From the IMG/VR virus record IMGVR_UViG_3300027146_000009, positions 1-22,249 of that record: a stretch of DNA of 22,249 nt; one strand, 5' to 3'. The position numbers and the translations under genes are program-made. The notes below the pieces were generated by a model. It was not told where the DNA came from and ran no database searches. It was given only the letters and a program-made list of their open reading frames with translations. Position 1 is the stretch's first letter; each line of letters begins with the position of its first letter. Of the stretch, positions 13,794 to 22,189 are shown one piece after another. The DNA is from a virus.

Positions 13794-14186
13794 ATGTCAC
13801 TAAGTAACCTTAAACAAATCCCTAAAGATGCCGACAGGGGAATCCTTGTGGTCGACCTGTCGAGCATCGCTGGAGATGGCGCAGAACTCCGCTTTCGTGA
13901 ACCGAAGGCGGCTGACCTCTTCCCAGATTCCAAAGAGCTGCAATCCCTGCGAGTTGCTTTCGCTGAGTTTCCCGAAGCGATGCTATACCAGATCTATCTA
14001 CTTGGTCGGTGCTATGTGCCAGACCCTACAGATGGCGCTGAGGAATCACCACTACGAGCATTTGGTAATCTGGCACGTACAAGCAAACAGACGTTCTTTC
14101 GTATCCTTGGTGAGTTTATTAGTTGGTATCCAACAGATGACTTACAGGGTAGGGTCAAAGACGCAAAAAACGACTCAGAGGTGTAG
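13794..14186 (+). CDS. Tail assembly chaperone, short form (gpG-like)
   Basis: The 130-aa protein takes the place of lambda gpG: a chaperone that binds the tape measure during tail assembly and is not kept in the virion. It has an N-terminal strand region (RGILVVDLSSIAGDGAELRF, REPKAADLF) and a helical rest (AFAEFPEAMLYQIYLLGRCY, SKQTFFRILGEFISWYP). It ends with ...KDAKNDSEV just after a slippery A AAA AAC. TAAACT (13783-13788) lies 5 nt before the ATG and could act as a -10 box, but its spacing differs by 1 nt from the class B sites and the extended motif is absent. No Shine-Dalgarno is evident. Confidence 0.88.
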   Translation: MSLSNLKQIPKDADRGILVVDLSSIAGDGAELRFREPKAADLFPDSKELQSLRVAFAEFPEAMLYQIYLLGRCYVPDPTDGAEESPLRAFGNLARTSKQTFFRILGEFISWYPTDDLQGRVKDAKNDSEV

Positions 14187-14341
14187 CCGGTCAGGTTGCC
14201 TACTACACCGTTAAGTATCTCAACCGGCACCCTTCAGAGACCGACTTGACCCTTGACCAGATAGCCGAGGTGGCTATGATCGGGCAAGAGATAGAAAAGC
14301 AACAGGTCGAAATGCTAGGTGCGTTGTTTGGAGGCAGGTAA
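13794..14341 (+). CDS. Tail assembly chaperone, -1 frameshifted long form (gpGT-like)
   Basis: A -1 slip at A AAA AAC (14165-14171) avoids the TAG at 14184-14186 and continues in the overlapping frame to TAA 14339-14341. This adds 56 residues after residue 126, for a total of 182 aa. The added part (RLRGVAGQVAYYTVKYLN, then DQIAEVAMIGQEIEKQQVEM, ending LFGGR) is helical, as in lambda-type T extensions that bind tail tube protein. The T region has no start codon of its own in a sensible place and ends by TAATG overlap with the tape measure gene, as in other siphophages. Confidence 0.88.
14165..14209 (+). promoter_or_regulatory. Programmed -1 frameshift signal (A AAA AAC plus stem-loop)
   Basis: The slippery heptamer A AAA AAC spans 14165-14171 in the G frame (codons AAA AAC). 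After an 8-nt spacer, GGTGTAG (14180-14186) can pair with CTACACC (14203-14209) across a 16-nt loop. Heptamer, spacer length and stem together form the standard -1 signal, and the open T frame starts right here. Confidence 0.9.
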
Positions 14342-15972
14342 TGACAGTCGCGGAACTCACAGCCAAGATATCGGTAGTAGGTGAAGCCGCCGCTGTTCGT
14401 GCCTTGAGCCGGGTAGGCCAGTCGGCTAAAAGTGTAGGTGAAGCAATCCGCACTGCAGCAGATGCCACCCGGTTATTTGAGTTGGCACAAAACTCTTTCG
14501 CTGCCGTAACCGGTGTACAAGCTGCAATGGCTTATGACTCACAGGTTCGTGGCTTGGCTGCATATGCGAAGAATGCAGAAGAACTTCAAGCCCAACTAGG
14601 TAGACTCAAAGAGATAGCCAAACTCCCCGGATTGGGGCTTACAGAGGTTCGTGCGGGTGTCCTTAACCTCGAAGCCGCAGGGTTATCTGCTCAAACATCT
14701 GAACGTGCATTGATGGCTTTTGGCAATGCGCTTGCATTGGTTGGTAAAGGCAAATCAGAACTGGACGGGGTTATCCTTGCCCTTGGACAGATAGCCAGTA
14801 AGGGCGCAATCTCTGCTGAGGAAATCAACCAGATAGCCGAGCGTGTCCCGCAGATCAGGCAGGTACTGGTTTCCGCCTTTGGTACGGCATCCACTGAAGC
14901 CATACAAAAGATGGGCATTACAGCAGACGAAGCCATCAAGCGTATTATCTCCGGGCTTGAACAACTACCGAAGGCCACACAATCCGCATTGACTACGTTT
15001 GAGAATCTACAGGATGCGCTTACCGCTGCCTTCCTACCGATTGGCCGTGGCATCCTTGACATCTTCAGTAGTGCCGAAGGCGGCTCGATGCGCTTGATTG
15101 AGCGTGTCGCAGAGATGGGTAGACAGATCGGCGAAGTGTTTAGCGCCATCGGCAAGAGCGGTGTAATCCAAGACTTTCTAAACCGCGTTATCGGAGCATT
15201 TGGCCCCGGTGGTAACTTCCAGCAAGCAATGATCAATGTAGCCGCTAACCTGCTAGCATTCTTTGCCCAACTACCCCGCATATTGCAGGAGCTTGGCCCT
15301 GCTGTAATGACGTTCTTTGGTGACATCGGCTACAACATAAAAGCCTTTTTCAAGAATACATTCGGTGACTTACAGACTGAAATCCAAGACTTGGTCAAGT
15401 TCTTGGATTCTCAGTTTTCATCCTTCCTTTTCAAGTTTGAGCCAATCCTACCTGACAATGTAAAGTCAATCTTGCAGACACGGCAAAACGAACTACAGGC
15501 ACCAGAAACCAAGGCGCCAAAGTGGAACTACATCACCCCACGATTCCCAATGCCTGCCGCTGGGGCTGTCCCTGATTTGGCTGGTGAGTATGGCAGAGCC
15601 ATTAGGGATATGTTAGGCCCTCAAGGATTACCGCCAGGGATGATTTATGGCGGCGCTCAAGGCACGGCTGGCGGTATGGGTGGAGACTCTATCGGCGGCA
15701 TACTGGGCAAGATTGCAGACAATACAAAGACAACCGCTGACGCTCTAACATTACGCCGTGAGACGCTCGGTGGTGGGCAACTTGGACAGATGGGCGTTAC
15801 GGCTGCAGAGATGGCGGTAGGTGGTGGTGGTGGTATCCGGATGGGTGATTTCATGGGCGGTGGTAACCGTGGCTTGATACCTGCCGGTACTGAGTTGGAA
15901 CGAGCAGTTCGATCTGTCATCCGTGATGAAGCAAGGCGCAACGGTACGCCCGGAATAATGAAGAGGTTCTGA
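14341..15972 (+). CDS. Tail tape measure protein
   Basis: The 543-aa protein sets tail length and is ejected with DNA. The N-terminal part is the tape-measure domain: AELTAKISVVGEAAAVRALS, SKVG-like helical repeats, then LAAYAKNAEELQAQLGRL, LPGLGLTEVRAGVLNLEAAG, ISAEEINQIAERVPQIRQVL and MGITADEAIKRIISGLEQLP, a conserved sequence in this family. A hydrophobic stretch follows (AMINVAANLLAFFAQLP to VMTFFGDIGYNIKAFF). The C-terminus is rich in glycine and low in complexity (GGGGGIRMGDFMGGGNRG). At ~0.15 nm per residue the tail would be about 80 nm, short for a siphovirus (inference from the general rule). It starts by TAATG overlap with the T frame. Confidence 0.92.
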   Translation: MTVAELTAKISVVGEAAAVRALSRVGQSAKSVGEAIRTAADATRLFELAQNSFAAVTGVQAAMAYDSQVRGLAAYAKNAEELQAQLGRLKEIAKLPGLGLTEVRAGVLNLEAAGLSAQTSERALMAFGNALALVGKGKSELDGVILALGQIASKGAISAEEINQIAERVPQIRQVLVSAFGTASTEAIQKMGITADEAIKRIISGLEQLPKATQSALTTFENLQDALTAAFLPIGRGILDIFSSAEGGSMRLIERVAEMGRQIGEVFSAIGKSGVIQDFLNRVIGAFGPGGNFQQAMINVAANLLAFFAQLPRILQELGPAVMTFFGDIGYNIKAFFKNTFGDLQTEIQDLVKFLDSQFSSFLFKFEPILPDNVKSILQTRQNELQAPETKAPKWNYITPRFPMPAAGAVPDLAGEYGRAIRDMLGPQGLPPGMIYGGAQGTAGGMGGDSIGGILGKIADNTKTTADALTLRRETLGGGQLGQMGVTAAEMAVGGGGGIRMGDFMGGGNRGLIPAGTELERAVRSVIRDEARRNGTPGIMKRF

Positions 15973-18185
15973 TGGCGAACGCTTGGCCACTATTGATCGA
16001 AGTAGACTGCCCAGAGCCACGCCCACAGAAGGGGCGGTTGGTTGTTGCAGCTGACGGCACTACCTGGGACTTAGCCAAGAGTAGCGGTGTCTGGCTTGAC
16101 CCTACTACTCTAACCTTGATGCTTGCTCCCTTACCGACAACGGCGGCATGGCGTACAACCTACGCTGGAAACTATGCTCGATTTCAAAAGACCGACTACA
16201 CGCTAACCACGGCGGCATCGTGGAAGCAGATGCAGATCAAAGCATCCGGTGACTACTACCTGCAAAGCCTCAACGTTACCGAGCGGGCAACGCTAACGAC
16301 AGCCTGGAGTGCTAACCAATCCGCCTATCTATCGCTCTATGTACCGGGGCTAAAGGATTCAGACGATAGCACGATTCTAAAGGCAGGGTGGGGCGTTGGT
16401 TCGGCTGGTTCTGTAGAGGTCTGGTTTGGGGCTAACGGAAGCGCACAGGTGTACAAGAGCGGCGTGTTGGTTGGTAGTTATCAAAAGAATGATTCCAACA
16501 TCGCACCAACTGCTAACGTTGCTTTCTTGTCTTCAGTCAATAGTGAATTTATTACCATCATGATGATTCCCTGCCGAAGGCGGGAGCTTATCGTGGTTGC
16601 ATCTAACGGTTTGGCTTTTAGCCACGTCTTTGCTGACCTGTCTGCATTGACCAGCAACACGATCACACCTGCCGCCGCTTTCTCTTGGTTGGTACCAGCG
16701 GGTCAAGCATCCGTGCAGCTCGCAAAGTTGCAATTTACTACTTCAGGCTACGGTGTTTCACCAGTCAAAAAGTTACGTTATGCACCTCCAACGGGTGCTA
16801 CATTTGCATCTACTTTTGCATACGACCAGATAGGCACTGGCACTGCATCCGCGTCATACAGCGTTGTTAAGGACGATCTAACGGCATACACGCCTAACGG
16901 GACAATCAAGGATGTACGGGCAAAGGTAAGCCTTACAAGCGCAACCGGCGCGGCAACATATGGATTCTATGAAGTTGACATGGTGTATCAACCTGCTGCC
17001 GGTTCAACCGCTGATGATCCGGTAGACATCACCTGTGATGTTGAGCGGGTGAGTATCAGCGTAGACGATGACGGCAGGGCTACGTGTAGCCTAACAACCC
17101 GCAGGAAGCCCATCACGGATGCCGGAGTAGACCAACCACAGATTACTTCAGACAGACCAATCCGGATTGCCCTAAGCGATGGGGCAACACCGACACCAAC
17201 ATACATTGATGTATTCCGTGGCACCCTTACACCACCAGAGATTACATACGAGCAAGGCGATACGACACGGGATTGGTCGGTCTTTGTCTATGCTGGGCAA
17301 GACCGTAGTCGTGACTTTGACCTTGCTTACATCGTGGAGTCTTACCCTTACGATGGTTTGCTTTTCAGTAGTGCGTTATTGGACTTACTAGAAATTGCAG
17401 GTTATCCGGATGGTTCCGGGCCTTATCTTGGCGGTGACTTTCCAGCACTAGACTTGCCGTACAGCCCTAACATTTCAAAGGGTCAGTATGCTTTGGCTCC
17501 TGACTATTTCGACACGGTTGGTGGTTACCTTGACAAACTCAAGAATGACTATGCCGCTAACTACATCACCGGCTGGATGCCGAGCCTAAGTGGTTACATT
17601 TATTATTGGATTGACCCGGCACTGGCTACAACCACTCCAGCCGTCACGCTATACCAAAGCATCGCAGCTGCAACAACCGCTGGTGTTACTGAAGTACTAC
17701 GCCCTAAGCGGGTTGTACGGGCTATGTCAAGCCACTACGAGACTCCTGAAGCCACACAGGTACAGGTTGTTGGGCAAGACCCAGCAACCGGGTTGTTCAT
17801 TACAAAGTCATTGGTAGACAGTGCAGCAGAGACTGCAAGCACGGCACCCGCCAGCAGACCCTACAACTGGAGGGGTAGACCTGTCCCGTATCAACTAAGA
17901 GACCCAACCCTAACCACACAGGATGCGGTTGATGCTGCTTGCGACATCCTATACAGCCGGTTGACCACGGGAAGAATCTTGATCGAGTGGGAATCGGATC
18001 TATTGGTCTTGTCATCTAACAACCGACCTTTATGGCTTGGTGATGTGGTGCGTATCATGGAGCCGGACGGCACAACGACCAAGGGTGATTACCGTATTAT
18101 CGGCATTCCATCGATTGACTTTGTTACTGAGCAAACATCCGGGTTTAGCGTACGTAAAGCCGTTTACCGTGGGCAGAAAATCTAA
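15972..18185 (+). CDS. Tail hub / minor tail protein (large)
   Basis: The 737-aa protein directly follows the tape measure, where distal tail and hub proteins lie. The first ~270 residues are beta-rich with W, Y and S/T (VLVGSYQKND, VEVWFGANGSAQVYKSG), suggesting a jelly-roll, lectin-like domain. The second half reads like a hub: VDITCDVERVSISVDDDG, SDRPIRIALSDG, IDVFRGTLTPPEITYEQGD, SYPYDGLLFSSALLDLLEIA and, near the end, RPLWLGDVVRIMEPDG with IDFVTEQTSGFSVRKAVYRG, a pattern seen in gp27-like or Tal-like baseplate hubs. No separate Dit-like gene is present between tape measure and this gene, so distal-tail and hub roles may be combined. Assignment is by position and layout. Starts and stops overlap neighbours (TGATG, TAATG). 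Confidence 0.6.
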   Translation: MANAWPLLIEVDCPEPRPQKGRLVVAADGTTWDLAKSSGVWLDPTTLTLMLAPLPTTAAWRTTYAGNYARFQKTDYTLTTAASWKQMQIKASGDYYLQSLNVTERATLTTAWSANQSAYLSLYVPGLKDSDDSTILKAGWGVGSAGSVEVWFGANGSAQVYKSGVLVGSYQKNDSNIAPTANVAFLSSVNSEFITIMMIPCRRRELIVVASNGLAFSHVFADLSALTSNTITPAAAFSWLVPAGQASVQLAKLQFTTSGYGVSPVKKLRYAPPTGATFASTFAYDQIGTGTASASYSVVKDDLTAYTPNGTIKDVRAKVSLTSATGAATYGFYEVDMVYQPAAGSTADDPVDITCDVERVSISVDDDGRATCSLTTRRKPITDAGVDQPQITSDRPIRIALSDGATPTPTYIDVFRGTLTPPEITYEQGDTTRDWSVFVYAGQDRSRDFDLAYIVESYPYDGLLFSSALLDLLEIAGYPDGSGPYLGGDFPALDLPYSPNISKGQYALAPDYFDTVGGYLDKLKNDYAANYITGWMPSLSGYIYYWIDPALATTTPAVTLYQSIAAATTAGVTEVLRPKRVVRAMSSHYETPEATQVQVVGQDPATGLFITKSLVDSAAETASTAPASRPYNWRGRPVPYQLRDPTLTTQDAVDAACDILYSRLTTGRILIEWESDLLVLSSNNRPLWLGDVVRIMEPDGTTTKGDYRIIGIPSIDFVTEQTSGFSVRKAVYRGQKI

Positions 18186-21112
18186 TGCCATACCTTGACG
18201 GCACCCGTACATCAACGCTCACGATGTCGCATACCCAGAATGTATTGGTTAGAATCTGGAATCCTTTTGCCACGCAACCGCTGGAGCCTGATTACGATAC
18301 TCACTTTACAAACTTTACCTTTGGTGGGCATCTAGGCTTTTCTGCATCGCTTGCCATTGTTAGTACAGTGGTTGCGCCTTCCCCTGGCTCGGCTTGGACT
18401 TGGGAACTTAGAGCAAACATCACGGTCAACAATGGCCACGGTTCAAGTAATACGAGTTATGTTGTGCTGACATCAGGAAGCGAAACCGGGGCTACAACGT
18501 ACAAGGATGTTAGCCAGACGGTAGCAGGTACCTTTAGCGCTTCAGTATCAACTGACAAACTTTGGGATATTGCCGAGGCAGCCTTTTCCTCTTCCAGCGC
18601 ACCTACGCAGTTCCCTAGCCAAACCTCTTACACTTGGTATGAACGCACCACTACGGGCGCTACAGCGGCTTGTAGCCTATCTGCTGGCGGTTCATCGGTA
18701 AGTGTTTCAGCTGCGGCAACATCGAGACGAAACGCAGACTACACGGCTACACTTTCGGCATCCGGCTTTTCATCTGGTGATGTCCGGCATGACTTTGCCG
18801 TATCGCTGGTGAAGGTCAACACCGTTTCCGTGCATGACATCACACACGCACACACTTGGTACGATCAGAGCGCCACCGAGTGGAGCCTAAGCCTTTTAGG
18901 TGAGACTGACGGCTTTGGCATCGTGTCATCTGCAAGCGGAACAATCAGCACGTCTTCATGCCTTGATCGTGCTGTCTCGATTGTTGGCAGAATACGAGCA
19001 TGGGAGGGTGCGTACCCTGACAACCTAAATGTCATCGTAACCGGCTATGACGGCGGCACCCGTACGGTTACAAGCTCAGGCGGGTCTTACGGTGGCCAGG
19101 ACACCTTTGTAAACTACAGCACGACCACGGTGCTAACCGACCCGACCTATGGCAGCAACAGCCTAACAACATCACTCAATGATGTACCGGCGTGGATATC
19201 AGCGGCACTATCAAGCAGTGGCCTAACCACAAACGGAGATAGTAGTACAGACACCAGAGTCTTGTTCCGGGGCTTCCGCTTCAATGGCTGGAGCATCGCG
19301 GAGACAAACAACCGCTCTATAGGTCTTACAGGTAACGACCGGCTTTATGCACCATACGAGGGTATGAGCGGATACCGATATCTACAGATACAAATCAAAG
19401 CGCAAAGCGGCACCAACCAAGCCGGATACATCGAACTAACCGATTACCACGGGAACTGGAAAAGATGGCAGGTTGTGGCTCCTACGACCTCCTACAGCAC
19501 GGTTACCCTTGACCTTTGCTCTCCTGATATCTGGAGCCTTGGAGCCTTACCGGCAACCGAAGACAAGGACAACCCGTACCCGCGCAAGAACACGGCATCC
19601 AGCAGCTACGCAGGAAGTGAAAGCGTAGACTCGGCTTATTGGGGCATCACTTCATGCCAACGTTTGAGGGTGTCTAGCGGATCTATTGACATTGGTACAA
19701 CCACGCTGACCTACACCAACACCGACAGCACCTATGTACCGGATACGTTCACAGCGGCTTTTGAGCGCATCACGCCGGCAATCGTTGCAGAGGTAGACAC
19801 CACCACCTACTACTACGGTAGACGTTTCTGGCAACAAGACCGCGATGGTAGGACTGAAGAAGAAAGCGATGTCTACTGGCAGATGACGGTCGGTGGTGCA
19901 ACGGGCGTGACAACCTATAGCGTTGACCCGGTAACCATCAGCGAGCTATGCGACCAAATCAACGCATCCGATAACTCGATTGTGAGGCATCCCGGCTGGA
20001 CGGCAACCAACAGCGTAGCCTACCCGGCTGGTGCTACCTGCTCTGCATCTCAACCACCGCTTAGAGATTGTTTCCTCAACGGCGTTACCGGCTATTCAAC
20101 ATGGCTAAGGGGCGGCGGTATCCTTGCCACGCCACACGCTACAACCGGTACAGACTTTGCTTACGGGCATCAGCTTGCGCAGGGTACCATCGTAGCCCAG
20201 ACACTCTTCGACCGCATTAATGGTAACTTCCCGCCAGACTTACCGGATCCGTTTGATGTCAACGGCGGCACCGAAGCCGGGCTGTACTTGGCGGGTGGAA
20301 GTTTGCTCCGTGGTATCGCCCATGGTGCCTTGCTTGACAATGCGGGAGACCCGCTTACTAGCGGAACTGTCAACCTCCTACTAACAACGACGAGCGCGAA
20401 CCGGGGGAGTGATAGCACGATAGATGCCGAAGGGCGGTACTACACCTCCGCTCCCTGGGGGCTTGGCGAAAGCAACCATACGGTGAGCTACAGCACAAGC
20501 ACCATTGGATTGTTGCCACTTCACACCAGTCACCGCTTCCGCTCTTGGTTCCGCGAGCAGGAGTTAGCCGGTGTTTGTGTATCTGCTGCCGTGGCACCTA
20601 ATCAGAGATTCTGCTATGCGGTAATCGAGTCCGGGGCGGTAGCTCTACACTTTGCCGATGGGCCGAACGCTACCAACTTTGTGATGACTTTGACATCGAT
20701 TACTGACGCTTCATGCGTACACATCGCATACGATCCGACCACGGCTAAAAGTCGGCTCTATATCGTGGTTGAGGCATCAGGTAATGCCATCAAAGAATAC
20801 TACACAGAAGATGAGGGGGTGACGGTATCCGTGGCAGTAACAGTAACCAGTAACGGCAATGATGCCAGTGTGGCAATCAACCCGATGGGTAAAAGAATCG
20901 TGCTATACCATCATTCTAACGACTTGTATAGGGTCATCTACGACCCACAGGGTAACGTCATTACGGCGGCAAGCATAATAGTCACCGGCGGGGTGCAGAA
21001 CGGTAAGACGGCTATTGCTTGGAGGCTTGGCACTTGGTACGCCTATTACCGTGATGGTGGTAGTTCACTTATCCAAATCAGCAGCATCGATGACGGTGAG
21101 ACTTGGAGTTAG
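18185..21112 (+). CDS. Large tail tip/fibre protein with Asp-box-like C-terminus
   Basis: The 975-aa protein is predicted to be almost entirely beta-structured, rich in S, T, G, W and Y. It follows the hub gene and is the last and longest structural gene, fitting a tail tip or receptor-binding fibre. Internal segments such as TTYKDVSQTVAGTFSASVST and WTWELRANITVNNG are not diagnostic. The C-terminal ~190 residues resemble beta-propeller blades: FCYAVIESGAVALHFADGP, SRLYIVVEASGNAIKEYYTE, VSVAVTVTSNGNDASVAINP and, as its very last residues, SIDDGETWS, an exact Asp-box (S-x-D-x-G-x-T-W) with a weaker copy at YYTEDEGVTVS (~residue 874). Asp-boxes occur in sialidases and other glycan-binding propellers. 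No catalytic arginines can be assigned, so glycan binding is an inference. Confidence 0.65.
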   Translation: MPYLDGTRTSTLTMSHTQNVLVRIWNPFATQPLEPDYDTHFTNFTFGGHLGFSASLAIVSTVVAPSPGSAWTWELRANITVNNGHGSSNTSYVVLTSGSETGATTYKDVSQTVAGTFSASVSTDKLWDIAEAAFSSSSAPTQFPSQTSYTWYERTTTGATAACSLSAGGSSVSVSAAATSRRNADYTATLSASGFSSGDVRHDFAVSLVKVNTVSVHDITHAHTWYDQSATEWSLSLLGETDGFGIVSSASGTISTSSCLDRAVSIVGRIRAWEGAYPDNLNVIVTGYDGGTRTVTSSGGSYGGQDTFVNYSTTTVLTDPTYGSNSLTTSLNDVPAWISAALSSSGLTTNGDSSTDTRVLFRGFRFNGWSIAETNNRSIGLTGNDRLYAPYEGMSGYRYLQIQIKAQSGTNQAGYIELTDYHGNWKRWQVVAPTTSYSTVTLDLCSPDIWSLGALPATEDKDNPYPRKNTASSSYAGSESVDSAYWGITSCQRLRVSSGSIDIGTTTLTYTNTDSTYVPDTFTAAFERITPAIVAEVDTTTYYYGRRFWQQDRDGRTEEESDVYWQMTVGGATGVTTYSVDPVTISELCDQINASDNSIVRHPGWTATNSVAYPAGATCSASQPPLRDCFLNGVTGYSTWLRGGGILATPHATTGTDFAYGHQLAQGTIVAQTLFDRINGNFPPDLPDPFDVNGGTEAGLYLAGGSLLRGIAHGALLDNAGDPLTSGTVNLLLTTTSANRGSDSTIDAEGRYYTSAPWGLGESNHTVSYSTSTIGLLPLHTSHRFRSWFREQELAGVCVSAAVAPNQRFCYAVIESGAVALHFADGPNATNFVMTLTSITDASCVHIAYDPTTAKSRLYIVVEASGNAIKEYYTEDEGVTVSVAVTVTSNGNDASVAINPMGKRIVLYHHSNDLYRVIYDPQGNVITAASIIVTGGVQNGKTAIAWRLGTWYAYYRDGGSSLIQISSIDDGETWS

Positions 21113-21124
21113 GAAAAGAGGGGT

Positions 21125-21165
21125 GCTGGGCAGATGAGGAAACAGCAACCAGGAGACTGCCCAGC
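21125..21165 (+). repeat. Inverted repeat between tail fibre and lysin genes
   Basis: GCTGGGCAG (21125-21133) and CTGCCCAGC (21157-21165) are perfect 9-bp complements around a 23-nt loop, extendable by two G·T pairs. No T tract follows, so it is not a standard terminator. It lies in the 91-nt gap before the lysin gene and could be an mRNA stability or attenuation structure or a binding site. Confidence 0.6.
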
Positions 21166-21203
21166 GTGTCGGGAGATAAGGTCGACAAAAGGAATATATC
21201 ACC

Positions 21204-21740
21204 ATGAGTAGACCTATCGCTTTAAGGGCAGCCAAAGAAGCCCTAGACAACATCGGTGTGCAGGAGACCGGGGACAATCGCGGCAAAGCGGTTGAGACAT
21301 ACCAAGCCTCTACGGTTCCACCTGTCCCACCCGGTAGCCCGTGGTGTGCTGCCTTTGTTGTGTACCGGCTTAGGAATGCAGCTCATGACTTGGCGCTAAC
21401 AATCCCCCTTGACTGGCCACGCTCGGCTTACTGTCCCGATCATGGCAATTGGGCAAGAAGAACCAAAAACTGGCTAAGCGTGAAGGATGCGGAAGCCGAT
21501 CATACAAAAGTAAGAATCGGTGACCTGTGCTGCTTTTGGTTTTCACCGCTGAACCGGCTGGCTCATATCGGGATTGTAATAGGTGTATTTCCTTGGGGTG
21601 TCAAGACCGTTGAAGGCAACACCTCACCAGAGATGGAAGACGAAGACAAGCCAGAGCGCGAAGGTGACGGGGTCTACCGCAAGGCTAGAGCATGGCGCGA
21701 GCTCGGCAGCAACGGTGGCTTTGTAAGCATCGACTGGTAA
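21204..21740 (+). CDS. Endolysin-like cysteine peptidase/amidase (CHAP or NlpC/P60-like)
   Basis: The 178-aa protein has the layout of a papain-like peptidoglycan hydrolase: Cys48 in PPGSPWCAAFVVYRL, His121 in LAHIGIVIG, and a third polar residue in VKTVEGNTS (Glu137 or Asn139). The opening ALRAAKEALDNIGVQETGDN is like the start of many phage CHAP-type hydrolases (N-R-G-x-x-V-E-x-Y-Q motif). No signal peptide or wall-binding domain is visible, so release through a holin is expected; candidates lie at 7815-8268. It could alternatively be a virion-associated lysin used at entry, as it follows the tail genes. The start is supported by AAAGGA 10 nt upstream (21188-21193). It is closed by a terminator 5 nt after the stop codon. 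Confidence 0.82.
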   Translation: MSRPIALRAAKEALDNIGVQETGDNRGKAVETYQASTVPPVPPGSPWCAAFVVYRLRNAAHDLALTIPLDWPRSAYCPDHGNWARRTKNWLSVKDAEADHTKVRIGDLCCFWFSPLNRLAHIGIVIGVFPWGVKTVEGNTSPEMEDEDKPEREGDGVYRKARAWRELGSNGGFVSIDW

Positions 21741-21745
21741 CGAAA

Positions 21746-21774
21746 AAAGACCCGATTGTTTAGATCGGGTCTTT
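21746..21774. terminator. Bidirectional intrinsic terminator between convergent genes
   Basis: AAAGACCCGAT (21746-21756) pairs perfectly with ATCGGGTCTTT (21764-21774) over 11 bp with a 7-nt loop. On the minus strand it is followed by a run of T (opposite A at 21743-21748), on the plus strand by TTTCC. It ends both the late + strand unit and the minus-strand gene. The rest of the gap (21775-21839) holds a T8 tract but no feature I can support. Confidence 0.88.
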
Positions 21775-21839
21775 CCTCATCAGTTCCGGCATCAGTTGTT
21801 GTTTTTTTTGGTTTCCCTTGCGGGTGCTAGGATTATACC

Positions 21840-22172
21840 CTACGGCATCAACTCTTTTGCCATCTGTGCGATCCAAGCGCGTACACCCCAGTCATCAGGA
21901 GCGCCTTGAGTAAACTGGTCAATGCTGATGTTGATGTCTACCCCACCGGAACTGTAGACCACGTTCAACAACTCACCCTTGCAGGTCGTGAACCAGAGCA
22001 TCCGGGAAAGGTTGTGGATGCTACAACGAATAGAGCGCTGATACTGGTAGGCTCCCCGCGCTTCATTCCACATCGCACTAAAGTCAATCTCGATTGTTTC
22101 AAAGGTTGTCTGGTCGCGCTTCAGCACGTCCTCTAACCTTTCCATTGTGTACACTTCTTCTACTACTGTCAT
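21840..22172 (-). CDS. Orphan minus-strand protein under class A promoter
   Basis: The 110-aa protein is not recognised. It starts MTVVEEVYTMERLEDVLKRD, has a central aromatic part (DFSAMWNEARGAYQYQRS, RMLWFTTCKGELLN), a strand-rich segment VVYSSGGVDINISI and a C-terminal helix with two tryptophans (DDWGVRAWIAQMAKELMP). It is soluble, with no signal peptide. ATG 22172 is preferred to the longer frame from 22205, because AGGGAG lies 8-9 nt upstream and the leader (GGGAGATA...GAGATATGA) nearly equals that of the gene at 1521. It is transcribed toward the lysin gene and ends at the shared terminator. Common control with the 1521 gene suggests related roles, possibly early or regulatory. The protein sequences are not similar to one another. 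Confidence 0.72.
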   Translation of the reverse strand: MTVVEEVYTMERLEDVLKRDQTTFETIEIDFSAMWNEARGAYQYQRSIRCSIHNLSRMLWFTTCKGELLNVVYSSGGVDINISIDQFTQGAPDDWGVRAWIAQMAKELMP

Positions 22173-22189
22173 ATCTCTATATCTCCCTG

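Noticed and set aside
13783-13794. TAAACT as a fourth leaderless promoter before the gpG gene
   Set aside because: Spacing to ATG is 1 nt shorter and the TGTGG extension is missing; overlap with the upstream stop region makes chance likely.
14691-15326. 211-aa minus-strand open frame opposite the tape measure gene
   Set aside because: It is the antisense shadow of a clear coding gene, with no promoter, ribosome site or recognisable domain.
7450-18185. Contractile-tail (sheath) genes
   Set aside because: No sheath or baseplate-wedge-like protein lies between the tube and tape measure genes, so a myovirus is unlikely.
21814-21830. CCC-GCAA-GGG-type hairpin as a second terminator for the minus-strand gene
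   Set aside because: The stem is only 3 bp and the T tract is on the wrong strand; the 11-bp terminator at 21746 serves this gene.
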